This document shows, piece by piece, positions 22,677 through 30,746 of a DNA stretch of 64,000 nucleotides (positions are counted from its first letter, which is position 1; each line of letters opens with the position of its first letter). The position numbers were made by a program, and so were the translations under genes. The notes under the pieces are model-generated. The model saw only the letters and a list, made by a program, of their open reading frames with translations, was not told the origin of the DNA and did not search any database. Source of the DNA: Candidatus Aegiribacteria sp. MLS_C (GTDB taxonomy: Bacteria > Fermentibacterota > Fermentibacteria > Fermentibacterales > JCC-6); contig LQBI01000002.1 in the NCBI GenBank assembly GCA_002030045.1, positions 186,001 to 250,000 of the forward strand. The letters run 5' to 3'.

Positions 22677-24469
22677 CTTCCTACCCGCCAGACCTCGGCC
22701 AGTCTGGATGTTCCTCTGGCGGGTCCAGCCAGATAGACCCCCGCCGCTGTTCCCCTCATCGATCCCATCAGTTCCGCGAGCATATCCAGTGAGCAGGAGA
22801 GGACATCTTCGTCGTCCATGTCCCTTATCTCCGCCAGCACTTCTTCCGGTATGGATATGCCGGGCACTTCCGCGGCCAGGTATTCCGCCGAATACCGGTT
22901 CCTGAAGGGCATCAGTGCAGGTATGACCGGAAACTCCTCCAGCAGGTCGGCGGACTCCTCCAGGGTCCGCGCCGAGTAGACCGGCTGGCTGATGAAGAAC
23001 CTGCACCCGGCCTCCCACCGGCGCTCCATCTTCTCCCTGGCACCGGGATCACCCAGGGACACCGCGGTGCCCGGGAAGAAACCGGCACCCGAGCCAAGCT
23101 TCCTGCCGTTGAGGTCCACTCCCAGGGAAAGGTTGCGCAGAAGCTCCAGAGTCTGGTCCGTGGACAGGTCGTACACCGCGGTGGACTCCGGGTAATCACC
23201 CAGGGTCGGAGGGTCCCCGGATATCAGGAACACCGACCCCAGGCCGAAGCCCGACATGGCCAGCAGGTCGGCCTGGACCCTGGTGAGGCTCCTGTCCCTG
23301 AGGGCGAAGTGCACAAGCGGTTCCATTCCCAGCTTCTCTCTCAGGTAGAGACCCGAGATGGCGGGTGACATCCTGACCTTTCCCATGGGCGAGTCGGGAA
23401 TGCTCACCGTCAGTGGCGAAAAGCTGCGGAGTTTCTCTGCCCTCGAGGCGAATGCAGAGAGATCGCCACCTCTGGGGGGAAGAAGCTCCATGACGAGGGC
23501 GTCCCCGGCCGCCATGCCCGCCGCCAGGCCCGGAGGCTCACAGAGGACGGGTTTCTCGAAGGGCTCATCCTGCTCCTCTCCCCGTATGAAGGAGATCCTT
23601 GCAGGGGATGGGGTCTCTGACATCCTGGATGCAAGCATGGAAATGAACTCCGGTGTAGTCCCGCAGCATCCGCCTATCATGGCGGTGCCGTCACCGGCGC
23701 AGGACAGCATGCACCTGCAGAAATGGTCAGGGTTCCCGGGGAAGATGAATCGGCCTTCCGAGTACCTGGCGGTCCCTGAGTTCGGTTTCAGAATGACAGG
23801 GAATGGTGAACACGACCGCAGCCGGGAATGGATGTCCATGGCCTGAAGCGGTCCGGTCCCGTGGTTGGCTCCCAGCATCGCGATGTCCGTGTTCAGGAAG
23901 GCTTCTACCGAGTCCTCTATGGAGAAGCCGGCAGGGGTCAGCAGATCGTGGCCGTAGGTGAAACTTACGGCTACGGGAATCTCCCTCGAGAAGCTCCTGA
24001 CGAGATCGTACAGCATCCTGGCCTGTCTCGGGTCCACCTGGGTCTCCAGGAGTATAAGATCCGCACCGCCTCGAAGAAGACCCGAGATCTGCGGACCGAA
24101 GATTCCCGAGGTCAGCTCCATGTCGCAGGGTTCCATGCTGAACGACCTCCCTCCGGCGGGAGGTCCGACGGACCCCATTATCATGCATTCCGTGTTCCTC
24201 GCCGCCAGCCTGACGGCACGGAAGTTGATCTCCTCGCACCTCTCCGCCAGTCCCCTGGCGTCCAGCTTTGCCACGTTGGCGTCGAAGGTGTCCGTGGTGA
24301 GAGCGGAGGCTCCGGCCCCCGCGTATTCCCTGTGAATGCTGGCAACTATCTCGGGAGACCTTACGATCGCCTCAGACGCAAGGTACGAGGCGGGATATCC
24401 CAGCGAAAAGAGGTATTCGCCCATAGCCCCGTCAGCTATAAGAAAGCCATCCTCAGCCCGAACGTACAT
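22673..24469 (-). CDS. yitJ: homocysteine methyltransferase / methylenetetrahydrofolate reductase fusion (YitJ-like)
   Basis: A 598-residue bifunctional protein. Residues about 1-285 form a homocysteine S-methyltransferase barrel (DGAMGEYLFSLGY, GGCCGTTPEFIS). Residues about 310-598 form a MetF-type flavin barrel (ELLPPRGGDL, FLISGDPPTLGDYP, RFFISQPVYSARTLEE). The second half makes 5-methyltetrahydrofolate, the methyl donor for metH two genes on. The first zinc ligand, normally Cys in GANCG, reads GANHGTGP, so the site would be His-Cys-Cys. A true methyltransferase role therefore needs testing. It begins 60 bp after the epimerase gene. Confidence 0.9.
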   Translation of the reverse strand: MYVRAEDGFLIADGAMGEYLFSLGYPASYLASEAIVRSPEIVASIHREYAGAGASALTTDTFDANVAKLDARGLAERCEEINFRAVRLAARNTECMIMGSVGPPAGGRSFSMEPCDMELTSGIFGPQISGLLRGGADLILLETQVDPRQARMLYDLVRSFSREIPVAVSFTYGHDLLTPAGFSIEDSVEAFLNTDIAMLGANHGTGPLQAMDIHSRLRSCSPFPVILKPNSGTARYSEGRFIFPGNPDHFCRCMLSCAGDGTAMIGGCCGTTPEFISMLASRMSETPSPARISFIRGEEQDEPFEKPVLCEPPGLAAGMAAGDALVMELLPPRGGDLSAFASRAEKLRSFSPLTVSIPDSPMGKVRMSPAISGLYLREKLGMEPLVHFALRDRSLTRVQADLLAMSGFGLGSVFLISGDPPTLGDYPESTAVYDLSTDQTLELLRNLSLGVDLNGRKLGSGAGFFPGTAVSLGDPGAREKMERRWEAGCRFFISQPVYSARTLEESADLLEEFPVIPALMPFRNRYSAEYLAAEVPGISIPEEVLAEIRDMDDEDVLSCSLDMLAELMGSMRGTAAGVYLAGPARGTSRLAEVWRVGR

Positions 24470-24529
24470 GAATGCACCTCCGCCCCGAGGGATTCCTTCC
24501 GGGTGGTGTTCTCAGGCTGCGCCGGAGCC

Positions 24530-25465
24530 TCAGGCCCGGCGCAGCTGCATGAAAGATACTGTTTTTTCCAGACCCCTGCTGAAGGAGGTCACGGGAGAGT
24601 ACTCGAGGAGTTCCCGGGCGAGGGATATGTCCGCCCTGCTGTGCATGACGTCGCCGGGTCTGGATGGACCGTGCTCGGGTTCGATGCCGGTCCTTCCAGT
24701 GAGCTGCCCTATTTCCAGGGCAAGACCGTTCACCGTTATGCTGTCCCCGCATGCTATGTTCATTACGCTCCCGGCGGCTCTTGGAGCATCGGCCGCCAGC
24801 AGGTTGGCGTGGACGATGTTGTCTATGTAGGTGAAGTCCCTGGACTGAAGACCGTCACCGTTGACCACCGGCGGCCTCCCTTCGAGGTAGGAGCGGATGA
24901 ACAGCGGTATCACAGCCGAATACGGACTGTCGGGATCCTGGTAGGGTCCGAACACGTTGAAGTACCTCAGGGAGACCGTCTCCAGACCGTAGATATGGTG
25001 GAACACCTGCATGTACTTCTCCCCGGCCAGCTTGCTCACCGCGTAAGGCGACAGTGGCCTCGCGGGGAGGTCCTCGCTCTTCACCCGATGGGGGGAATCA
25101 CCGTAGATGGAAGACGAGGATGCGAAGAGGACCCTCCTGCATCCCGTGTCGAGTGCTGCGTGAAGGATGTTCAGCGTTCCCTGGACGTTCACCTCGTTGG
25201 TGGTTATCGGGTCGGATATGGACCTGGGCACGCTCGGGAGGGCTCCCTGGTGGAAGACCACGCTGACGCCGTCCATGGCCTTGCGGACGATATGGTAGCT
25301 CCTGAGGTCGCCCTCGATGACCCGGACGCGATGGCGTATATCGGCGATATTGGCCCAGTGACCAGTAGAGAAATTATCGAGGATGGTCACTTCGAAGCCT
25401 CTGGCAAGGGCCTCCCTGGCTATGTTGCTGCCTATGAAACCCGCGCCCCCGGTTATCAGGTACAT
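24530..25465 (-). CDS. NAD-dependent nucleotide-sugar epimerase/dehydratase
   Basis: A 311-residue extended short-chain dehydrogenase. The N-terminal NAD loop is ITGGAGFIGSNI; the catalytic Ser/Tyr/Lys are in ASSSSIYGD and SPYAVSKLAGEKY. VSLRYFNVFGPYQDP and GLQSRDFTYIDN are typical of UDP-glucose/UDP-GlcNAc 4-epimerases of the GalE/WbpP group. Which sugar it acts on cannot be told. Its ATG directly abuts the larB stop, so it belongs to the same operon although its chemistry has no obvious link to nickel or methionine. Confidence 0.88.
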   Translation of the reverse strand: MYLITGGAGFIGSNIAREALARGFEVTILDNFSTGHWANIADIRHRVRVIEGDLRSYHIVRKAMDGVSVVFHQGALPSVPRSISDPITTNEVNVQGTLNILHAALDTGCRRVLFASSSSIYGDSPHRVKSEDLPARPLSPYAVSKLAGEKYMQVFHHIYGLETVSLRYFNVFGPYQDPDSPYSAVIPLFIRSYLEGRPPVVNGDGLQSRDFTYIDNIVHANLLAADAPRAAGSVMNIACGDSITVNGLALEIGQLTGRTGIEPEHGPSRPGDVMHSRADISLARELLEYSPVTSFSRGLEKTVSFMQLRRA

Positions 25466-26224
25466 TCAGCCGTCTCTTCTAAGTATCCTGAGGGCCGCCG
25501 CGGCAGCCCCCAGACCGTTGTCTATGTTCATGACACATATCCCGGGACTGCACGAGTTGAGCATGGAAAGAAGCGCGGTGACACCCCCGAAAGCCGTACC
25601 ATAGCCTGTTGAGGTCGGGACAGCAACCACCGGACCGCGGTACAGGCCTCCCAGAACCGAAGGAAGGGCGGCGTCCATACCTGCGAAGACAAGGCATACC
25701 GAAGCTTCCCTCACTGCGGGCAGGGTCTCCGACAGCCTGTGTATTCCCGCTACTCCGATATCGTACAGCCTGACGACCCTGACCCGCATGGTCTCGAGGA
25801 CCACCGCAGCTTCCTCCGCGGCATGGAGGTCCGATGTGCCGGCGGAGACGACTGCCACCGATCCCTCCGACGGGTCCGGCTCGATCTTCGGGAACCCGGC
25901 CACGAAGATGCCGGCCCTGCTGTTGTAGTTTCCGCGGGGATACCTTTCCAGTAGAAGGGCTCCCCGGCGCTGGTCCAGCCTGGAGACGATTGCCAGTCCG
26001 GTCCTCTCAAGCAGGCTTCCGGTAACCTCAAGAAGTTCGTCCTGGGTCTTGCCCGATGCAAGGACTATCTCCGGCAGCACGGCCCTTATTCCCCTTCCCG
26101 CATCCAGCCTTGCGAAACCAAGATTGCGGGTGAGGCTCGAGTTGAGTATCGCCAGCGCCTCCTCGGGGGTAAGTCCCGCCCTGCCTATAAGGTCCAGAAG
26201 CTGTCCGGTCCGGTCGCTATCCAT
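25466..26224 (-). CDS. larB: nickel-pincer cofactor carboxylase/hydrolase LarB
   Basis: A 252-residue protein of the PurE-like LarB family. It carboxylates the pyridinium ring of nicotinic acid adenine dinucleotide and cleaves the phosphoanhydride, the first step of nickel-pincer nucleotide synthesis. Signatures are VVSAGTSDLHAAEEA, FAGMDAALPSVLGGLYRGPV, AVPTSTGYGTAFGGVTALL and CVMNIDNGLGAAAAA. The start overlaps the hydE stop by 8 bp. With larC in the same operon and larE divergent, the whole known pathway is present; no larA racemase lies in the window. Confidence 0.94.
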   Translation of the reverse strand: MDSDRTGQLLDLIGRAGLTPEEALAILNSSLTRNLGFARLDAGRGIRAVLPEIVLASGKTQDELLEVTGSLLERTGLAIVSRLDQRRGALLLERYPRGNYNSRAGIFVAGFPKIEPDPSEGSVAVVSAGTSDLHAAEEAAVVLETMRVRVVRLYDIGVAGIHRLSETLPAVREASVCLVFAGMDAALPSVLGGLYRGPVVAVPTSTGYGTAFGGVTALLSMLNSCSPGICVMNIDNGLGAAAAALRILRRDG

Positions 26225-27293
26225 GGTTCCGTTCCATCTCCATCATCCTCTCCCGGTAGTGCGGGGGATCCCCCGGGTCCTCGAGTATAAGCTCCCTTCC
26301 GATGGAACGGAATCTCCTCCCCAGCTCCCCTATTATCCGTTCCGGAGAGTCGTTCACCTCTGACTTGCCCGAGTAGAGGTCGTACCTTCCGCGGTAGACC
26401 GCAGGCGTCAGGTTGGGCATCACCACGTTGGCACCTGCCATCAGTCCTCTCTCCAGGCCGTCGGGAGAGAGGGTCTGGAGAGCGGTGGTGGCCGCGATGT
26501 TCACCCCTTCGGTCATCAGCCTAACAAGAGCTGTCATCCTCAGGGTAAGTACTGTCCGGGTCTCCGGATCAGGCGCGGGACCTGCGATCCCGGCCATGGG
26601 AGTGCCCGGGCTCTCCACGTAGGGACCCATTCCCACCATATCGATATCCATGTCCCTCATGAACAGCAGGTCGTCGGCCAGGTCCCCGCAGGTCTGGCCT
26701 GGAATGCCTATCAGGACTCCCGTACCCGTCTGCCAGCCTGATCTTCCGAGGTATTGGAGAGCCTCGACCCTCCTGTCATGGGAATGCAGGGCGTCGTCAG
26801 GATGAAAACGCCTGTAGAGAGAGGGAGAGGAGAATTCTATTCTGAGCAGGTAACGTTCGCCTCCGGAGGCCCTGAGCATGTCGTAGCCGTCCTCGGGCAG
26901 TTCGCCCAGCGAAAGCACCATCCTGGTCCCCGGAAGCTCCTCCCGGCACCATCGTAATACTGCGGCGACCCCTTCCAGATGGTCGATCCCCTGCATCTCG
27001 CCGGACTGGAGAAGGAAGGACCTGAGTCCCAGCCGGTATCCCCCGGCAAGGACGGAAAACACTTCCTCCGGCGCCATGGAGTACCGGTCAAGTCCCTGCC
27101 TGTCCCTGCGCAGACCGCAGTAGAGACAGTTCTTCCCGCATCGGTTGGATATCTCGATCAGACCCCTCATGTAAACGACGTCTCCGATGTCCCGGTGGAG
27201 ATCATCCCGAGCCGCGGCGAAGAGGTCCTGATCGGACCCGCCGCCTTCCAGCAGAAAGGCGAGTTCATCCCTTGAAGGATCCCTCGGAAGCAT
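26217..27293 (-). CDS. hydE: HydE-type radical SAM enzyme
   Basis: A 358-residue radical SAM protein. The [4Fe-4S] site is C52-x3-C56-x2-C59 in SNRCGKNCLYCGLRR. HydE-family landmarks follow: LRSFLLQSGEM, ERYLLRIEFSSPSLY, GTGVLIGIPGQTCGDLADD, VGMGPYVESPGTPM and GANVVMPNLTPAVYRGRYDLY. HydE makes an organometallic precursor of the [FeFe]-hydrogenase H-cluster, but no hydF, hydG or hydrogenase gene is in the window. It is tightly packed between a thioredoxin-fold gene (4-bp gap) and larB (8-bp overlap), which suggests a link to nickel-pincer chemistry or chance operon membership. BioB/PylB relatives are less like it. Confidence 0.9.
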   Translation of the reverse strand: MLPRDPSRDELAFLLEGGGSDQDLFAAARDDLHRDIGDVVYMRGLIEISNRCGKNCLYCGLRRDRQGLDRYSMAPEEVFSVLAGGYRLGLRSFLLQSGEMQGIDHLEGVAAVLRWCREELPGTRMVLSLGELPEDGYDMLRASGGERYLLRIEFSSPSLYRRFHPDDALHSHDRRVEALQYLGRSGWQTGTGVLIGIPGQTCGDLADDLLFMRDMDIDMVGMGPYVESPGTPMAGIAGPAPDPETRTVLTLRMTALVRLMTEGVNIAATTALQTLSPDGLERGLMAGANVVMPNLTPAVYRGRYDLYSGKSEVNDSPERIIGELGRRFRSIGRELILEDPGDPPHYRERMMEMERNHG

Positions 27294-27297
27294 CCTG

Positions 27298-27993
27298 TCA
27301 GCTGTTCCCGCCGAGGGAACCCTCCGATCGGTCGAGGGTCTCGGGAAGGTAGTGCCCGCCGTCGGGGCGGAATACCCTTATATCGGTGTAGCGCATTGCC
27401 CTGAGCTGCTGCAGCAGGTCCTCAACGATGCCGCTCAGATCTGCCCTGTCCCAGCCCAGGAAGAACCTGGCGGAAACCCTGGCCCTGGCGTCCAGTACCA
27501 GCAGAGCCGGAATCGTTCCGACGTTGAACCTCCTGGAGACCATTCCCCGGTCGTCCACCAATACCGGGAACTCGATGCCCCAGTCATCCATGGTGTCAGT
27601 CAGCCTGTCGATATCGGTCTCCCCGGTCCTCACGGCTGCAATCACCGCCAGGGGCTGTTCCCTGAACTCCTCATGCACCTGTTCCAGGCGCTGGCAGTAC
27701 TCGAGGTCCGAGAGGGTCTCGAGATTGCAGAAGTAGAGAACAACCACATGCCGGCTAAGCTGATCGTACAGGCTCAGTGGTTCCGATGTATTGATCCAGA
27801 TATGGTCCGAGGGAAAATCGCCCACGTCGGAGAGCACGTCGCTGCCCTGCGGTTCGGGACCCAGGTCGAAGATGAAGCCGATGAGGAATGCGACCAGCAG
27901 CATCACGGTGAGGAAGAGAACGGTGGATCTCGTCCTTCTCCTGCTCAGGGCGGACCAGGGCAGTTCTTCCGAATAATCCTCCGGTACGTTCAC
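27298..27993 (-). CDS. membrane-anchored thioredoxin-fold protein without CXXC
   Basis: A 231-residue protein. A GTG start with a GGAGG site overlaps the larC stop as GTGA. A short cytosolic segment rich in Arg precedes one transmembrane helix (about 25-45). The outer domain is thioredoxin/TlpA-like: VVVLYFCNLETLSDLEYCQRL, PLAVIAAVRTGE, FPVLVDDRGMVSRRFNVGTIPALLVLD with the cis-Pro loop. The usual active-site CXXC is replaced by two cysteines ten residues apart, so redox chemistry is doubtful. Because it sits between larC and hydE it may escort a metal or sulfur species, which is speculation. Confidence 0.75.
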   Translation of the reverse strand: MNVPEDYSEELPWSALSRRRTRSTVLFLTVMLLVAFLIGFIFDLGPEPQGSDVLSDVGDFPSDHIWINTSEPLSLYDQLSRHVVVLYFCNLETLSDLEYCQRLEQVHEEFREQPLAVIAAVRTGETDIDRLTDTMDDWGIEFPVLVDDRGMVSRRFNVGTIPALLVLDARARVSARFFLGWDRADLSGIVEDLLQQLRAMRYTDIRVFRPDGGHYLPETLDRSEGSLGGNS

Positions 27994-29171
27994 CGGGCAT
28001 CCTCCGCTTCGGATGCGAGCCTTGCCGCGGTGAGGACCCTGCTGACGGGAACGCCGTGCCGCCGTGCCGCTGCTGAGCACTCGCCGTACTCGGGTTCGGC
28101 GTGCAGCAGCTCCCCCGCCAGGTATGACCTCTTGACGCCGATTTCTCCGTACTCAGTGGATACTGCGGCATGCTCCCTCTTCAGGACGGCCCTGCCGAAT
28201 CGGCCTATCCGTGCTCCCAGGGTGGTGCTGTGCCTGAAGGCCGCGGACAGGACATCATCCAGCCGGTCTTCATGGCAGATGACCACCGCCTCCAGTGCCG
28301 GCCTGCCCTTCCTGCCGATGCACATAGAGGCGTAACAGTCTACTGCGCCGGCTTCGAGGACCTCCCTTGAGAGGTCGGGCCAGCGGCGGGGGTCCATATC
28401 GTCGATGACGGTTCTTACCTCGATGCAGCGGTCCTGGTCCCAGGGGGCTTCGGGGATGGTCTCCCCGACCGTGACCCTGATGAGGTTTGGACGGGTAAGT
28501 TCCCTGTCTCCCGCTCCGTAACCCACCTGTCCGACCCTGAAGGGAGGCGGAGTGGTTTCCCAGGCAGTAACTGCCGAAGCGAGGATCGCAGCTCCGGTGG
28601 GAGTGGTGATCTCGAAGGGTATGCCGCTTGGAGAGACCGGAATTCCCGAGAGTATTCCCAGCGTGGCCGGCGCCGGGACCGGGAGTATCCCGTGAGCGGA
28701 CTGCAGCGTACCGGTGCCGGTGGAGACAGGCGCCGAATGGACCTCCTCCACTCCGAGCAGGTGCAGTCCGCAGAAAGCTCCAGTTATGTCGATGATGGCG
28801 TCCATCGCACCCACTTCGTGGAAATGGACCTCCTCAACGCCAATGCCATGGACCTTCGCTTCCGCTGCGGCGAGTATTTCGAAGGCCCCTGAGGCACGGA
28901 CCTTCACATCTTCGGGAAGGTCCGACCCGGAAAGCAGGTCAAGTATGTCCGAAAGGTGTCTCGCAGGCTCCCCCTCAGGTGCCGTAACGTGCACCAGCTT
29001 CCCTCTCAGACAGCCGCGGACCACTTCGGTGCAGGAGATTTCCCAGCCGTCGAGGCCAAGGCCGCTCAGCATTTCCCGCAGGCTTTCCAGAGACACTCCG
29101 GCATCCAGCAGCGCACCGAGGACCATGTTGCCCGATACGCCGCACCATGGGTCGAATACCGCTATTCTCAA
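27990..29171 (-). CDS. larC: nickel-insertion protein LarC (single uninterrupted gene)
   Basis: About 393 residues from a TTG start preceded by AAGGGCGG. An upstream ATG at 29234 is also in frame but adds residues the family lacks. The N-terminus IAVFDPWCGVSGNMVLGALL matches the LarC opening. VEEVHFHEVGAMDAIIDI holds the metal-binding His-Glu cluster, and FEITTPTGAAILAS is also diagnostic. LarC inserts nickel into the pincer nucleotide in a CTP-dependent step. In Lactobacillus the protein is made by ribosomal frameshifting; here both parts are one open frame. It is first gene of the leftward operon. Confidence 0.93.
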   Translation of the reverse strand: MRIAVFDPWCGVSGNMVLGALLDAGVSLESLREMLSGLGLDGWEISCTEVVRGCLRGKLVHVTAPEGEPARHLSDILDLLSGSDLPEDVKVRASGAFEILAAAEAKVHGIGVEEVHFHEVGAMDAIIDITGAFCGLHLLGVEEVHSAPVSTGTGTLQSAHGILPVPAPATLGILSGIPVSPSGIPFEITTPTGAAILASAVTAWETTPPPFRVGQVGYGAGDRELTRPNLIRVTVGETIPEAPWDQDRCIEVRTVIDDMDPRRWPDLSREVLEAGAVDCYASMCIGRKGRPALEAVVICHEDRLDDVLSAAFRHSTTLGARIGRFGRAVLKREHAAVSTEYGEIGVKRSYLAGELLHAEPEYGECSAAARRHGVPVSRVLTAARLASEAEDAR

Positions 29172-29292
29172 TTGACCGCCCTTCTTCCCGTTCCTGTGGC
29201 GGGTCCACGGACGGGGAACGAACTCGACGAGCATTAATTACTTCATAATATAAGCCCTTCCCCGTTACCCCTGCTATAGGAGGTGCCCCATT

Positions 29293-30090
29293 GTGAAAGG
29301 TAGTCGCCCCTCGTTGAAAAGCAGCCTCAACTCGATACTGGGCGAGTACCGGAGCCTCGCCGTGCTCTTCTCTGGCGGAAGGGACAGCGAGGTGCTTCTG
29401 CGGGCGGCGGTCTCATCGTCGGACCCTGGAAGCGTCCTCTCCATCACAGCGGATTCCCCGCTACTGGCGGACTTCTACCGCCGCCGCATTCGGCAGGTAT
29501 GCGGTGAACTGGGTCTGGTGCCGGCCATGCTTCCCGTCTGGCGGAAGATGGAGCCTCTGCTGCGAAAGAACGGAACGGAGCGCTGCTACGTGTGCAGGAA
29601 GACCGTCTATGGTGTCCTTTTCCCCGAGGCCCTCGCCAGGGGTGCAGGCACCGTTGCCGACGGGACCACGGTGGACGACCTGGAGGAACGCAGACCGGGT
29701 CTGAGGGCTGCGGAGGAGGAGCACATCATGCATCCCTTCGTCCTGGCCGGCATGGGCAGGTCAGACGTGATTGAACTCGGTCGCTCCATGGGTATGCGGG
29801 ATGATGGCCCGCCTCCCGACTCCTGCCTGGCCACCAGGATACCGGAAGGTATGGAGCTGACACGGGAACTCCTGCGCCTGGTGGAGTCCGTGGAGGCCCC
29901 ACTTAGACCCATTGTGAGAGGCAGGTTCAGGGTAAGGGTAATGCCCGGGATTCTCAGGGTAGAGTACCAGACCGTCGACGGCGAGAAAGTGCTGTCATGT
30001 CTTCGGGAGATGGAGACGACAGCGGGAAGGGCGGGAATGGGGATAGAGACTGTCCTGACCGACGGTCAGTCCTCCTCGAGGTACCGATAG
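29293..30090 (+). CDS. larE: sulfur transferase LarE, three-cysteine type
   Basis: A 265-residue PP-loop ATPase that puts sulfur onto the pincer cofactor precursor. The PP-loop is AVLFSGGRDSEVLL (about 24-36). Cys98 and Cys101 in ERCYVCRK plus Cys178 in PPPDSCLATRIP give the three-cysteine set reported for [4Fe-4S]-type LarE proteins, rather than the single sacrificial cysteine of Lactobacillus LarE. GTG start with GGAGG at good distance. It is divergent from larC with 121 bp between the two starts, and its last 25 bp overlap the convergent DUF1847 gene. Confidence 0.92.
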   Translation: MKGSRPSLKSSLNSILGEYRSLAVLFSGGRDSEVLLRAAVSSSDPGSVLSITADSPLLADFYRRRIRQVCGELGLVPAMLPVWRKMEPLLRKNGTERCYVCRKTVYGVLFPEALARGAGTVADGTTVDDLEERRPGLRAAEEEHIMHPFVLAGMGRSDVIELGRSMGMRDDGPPPDSCLATRIPEGMELTRELLRLVESVEAPLRPIVRGRFRVRVMPGILRVEYQTVDGEKVLSCLREMETTAGRAGMGIETVLTDGQSSSRYR

Positions 30091-30746
30091 TAGCTGTGAA
30101 GCGTGTTGATGGCGGCCAGCGGGTTGTGTCCCGTAGGCCTGTCCTTCACCACCAGGACAGTGCACGGCGCTTTCGAATGCCCGAGGAAGAGGGAATCGTG
30201 ACCGACGCAAAGACCCATGACTATATTGAACTGGGTACCGGCCCTGTTCAATGCCTCGGCCTGCAGAATGGGGTTGCACATGGCTTCCGGATGCCCCGGC
30301 CTTATCTTCATGTCGTCAGGCACTCCCAGCTCCTCCTTGGGTACCATTCCGGCCTTGCATACCACGGAGACCACCTCGAAGCCCCTGCCCTCGAGGAATG
30401 ATGCGACCTTTCCCGCTTCCCTCTGAAGTCCTACGCAGAAGACGAGCCCCAGTCTTCTGTAGCCCATCTTAACGGCGAATTCGGCCACTTCCATCACCCT
30501 TGGCTTGCAGGGCCTCGGTGAATGCACGTCCTCACCCCTGCCGCAGTAACCCTCGCCCTCCTGTATCGAAGCCTGTTTAGCGAACTCACGCAGCGCCGGT
30601 TCGCCGTACCTCTGCCTGACCCACTCAACCAGGTCGCGATCCATCGTTGGGCATCCCTCGGGACCCGCACCTCCATCTATCCTGCATGCCCGGCGGTCGA
30701 CGGGCACAGGACACCGGGCACAGGAGGGGAGTGCCTTGACCTTCAT
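30066..30746 (-). CDS. DUF1847 cysteine-rich metal-binding protein
   Basis: A 226-residue protein matching the DUF1847 family. The N-terminus is cysteine-rich (SCARCPVP ... RRACRIDG ... EGCPT), likely a metal or Fe-S site. The body has an alpha/beta domain: YRRLGLVFCVGLQREAGKV, EVVSVVCKAGMVP, PEAMCNPILQAEALN and GLCVGHDSLFLGHSKAPCTV. The family has no settled function. Its ATG overlaps the stop of the PH-domain gene (ATGA), so these are coupled. It converges on larE with a 25-bp overlap. Confidence 0.88.
   Translation of the reverse strand: MKVKALPSCARCPVPVDRRACRIDGGAGPEGCPTMDRDLVEWVRQRYGEPALREFAKQASIQEGEGYCGRGEDVHSPRPCKPRVMEVAEFAVKMGYRRLGLVFCVGLQREAGKVASFLEGRGFEVVSVVCKAGMVPKEELGVPDDMKIRPGHPEAMCNPILQAEALNRAGTQFNIVMGLCVGHDSLFLGHSKAPCTVLVVKDRPTGHNPLAAINTLHSYYRYLEED

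Noticed and set aside
23828-25612. A long open frame (594 codons) on the plus strand opposite yitJ, the epimerase and larB
   Set aside because: It lies antisense to three clear genes, has no family features and is Arg/Gly/His-rich, as expected for a shadow in GC-rich DNA.
25466-30090. An [FeFe]-hydrogenase maturation operon
   Set aside because: Only hydE is present; hydF, hydG and a hydrogenase are missing, and the neighbours are larB, larC and larE.
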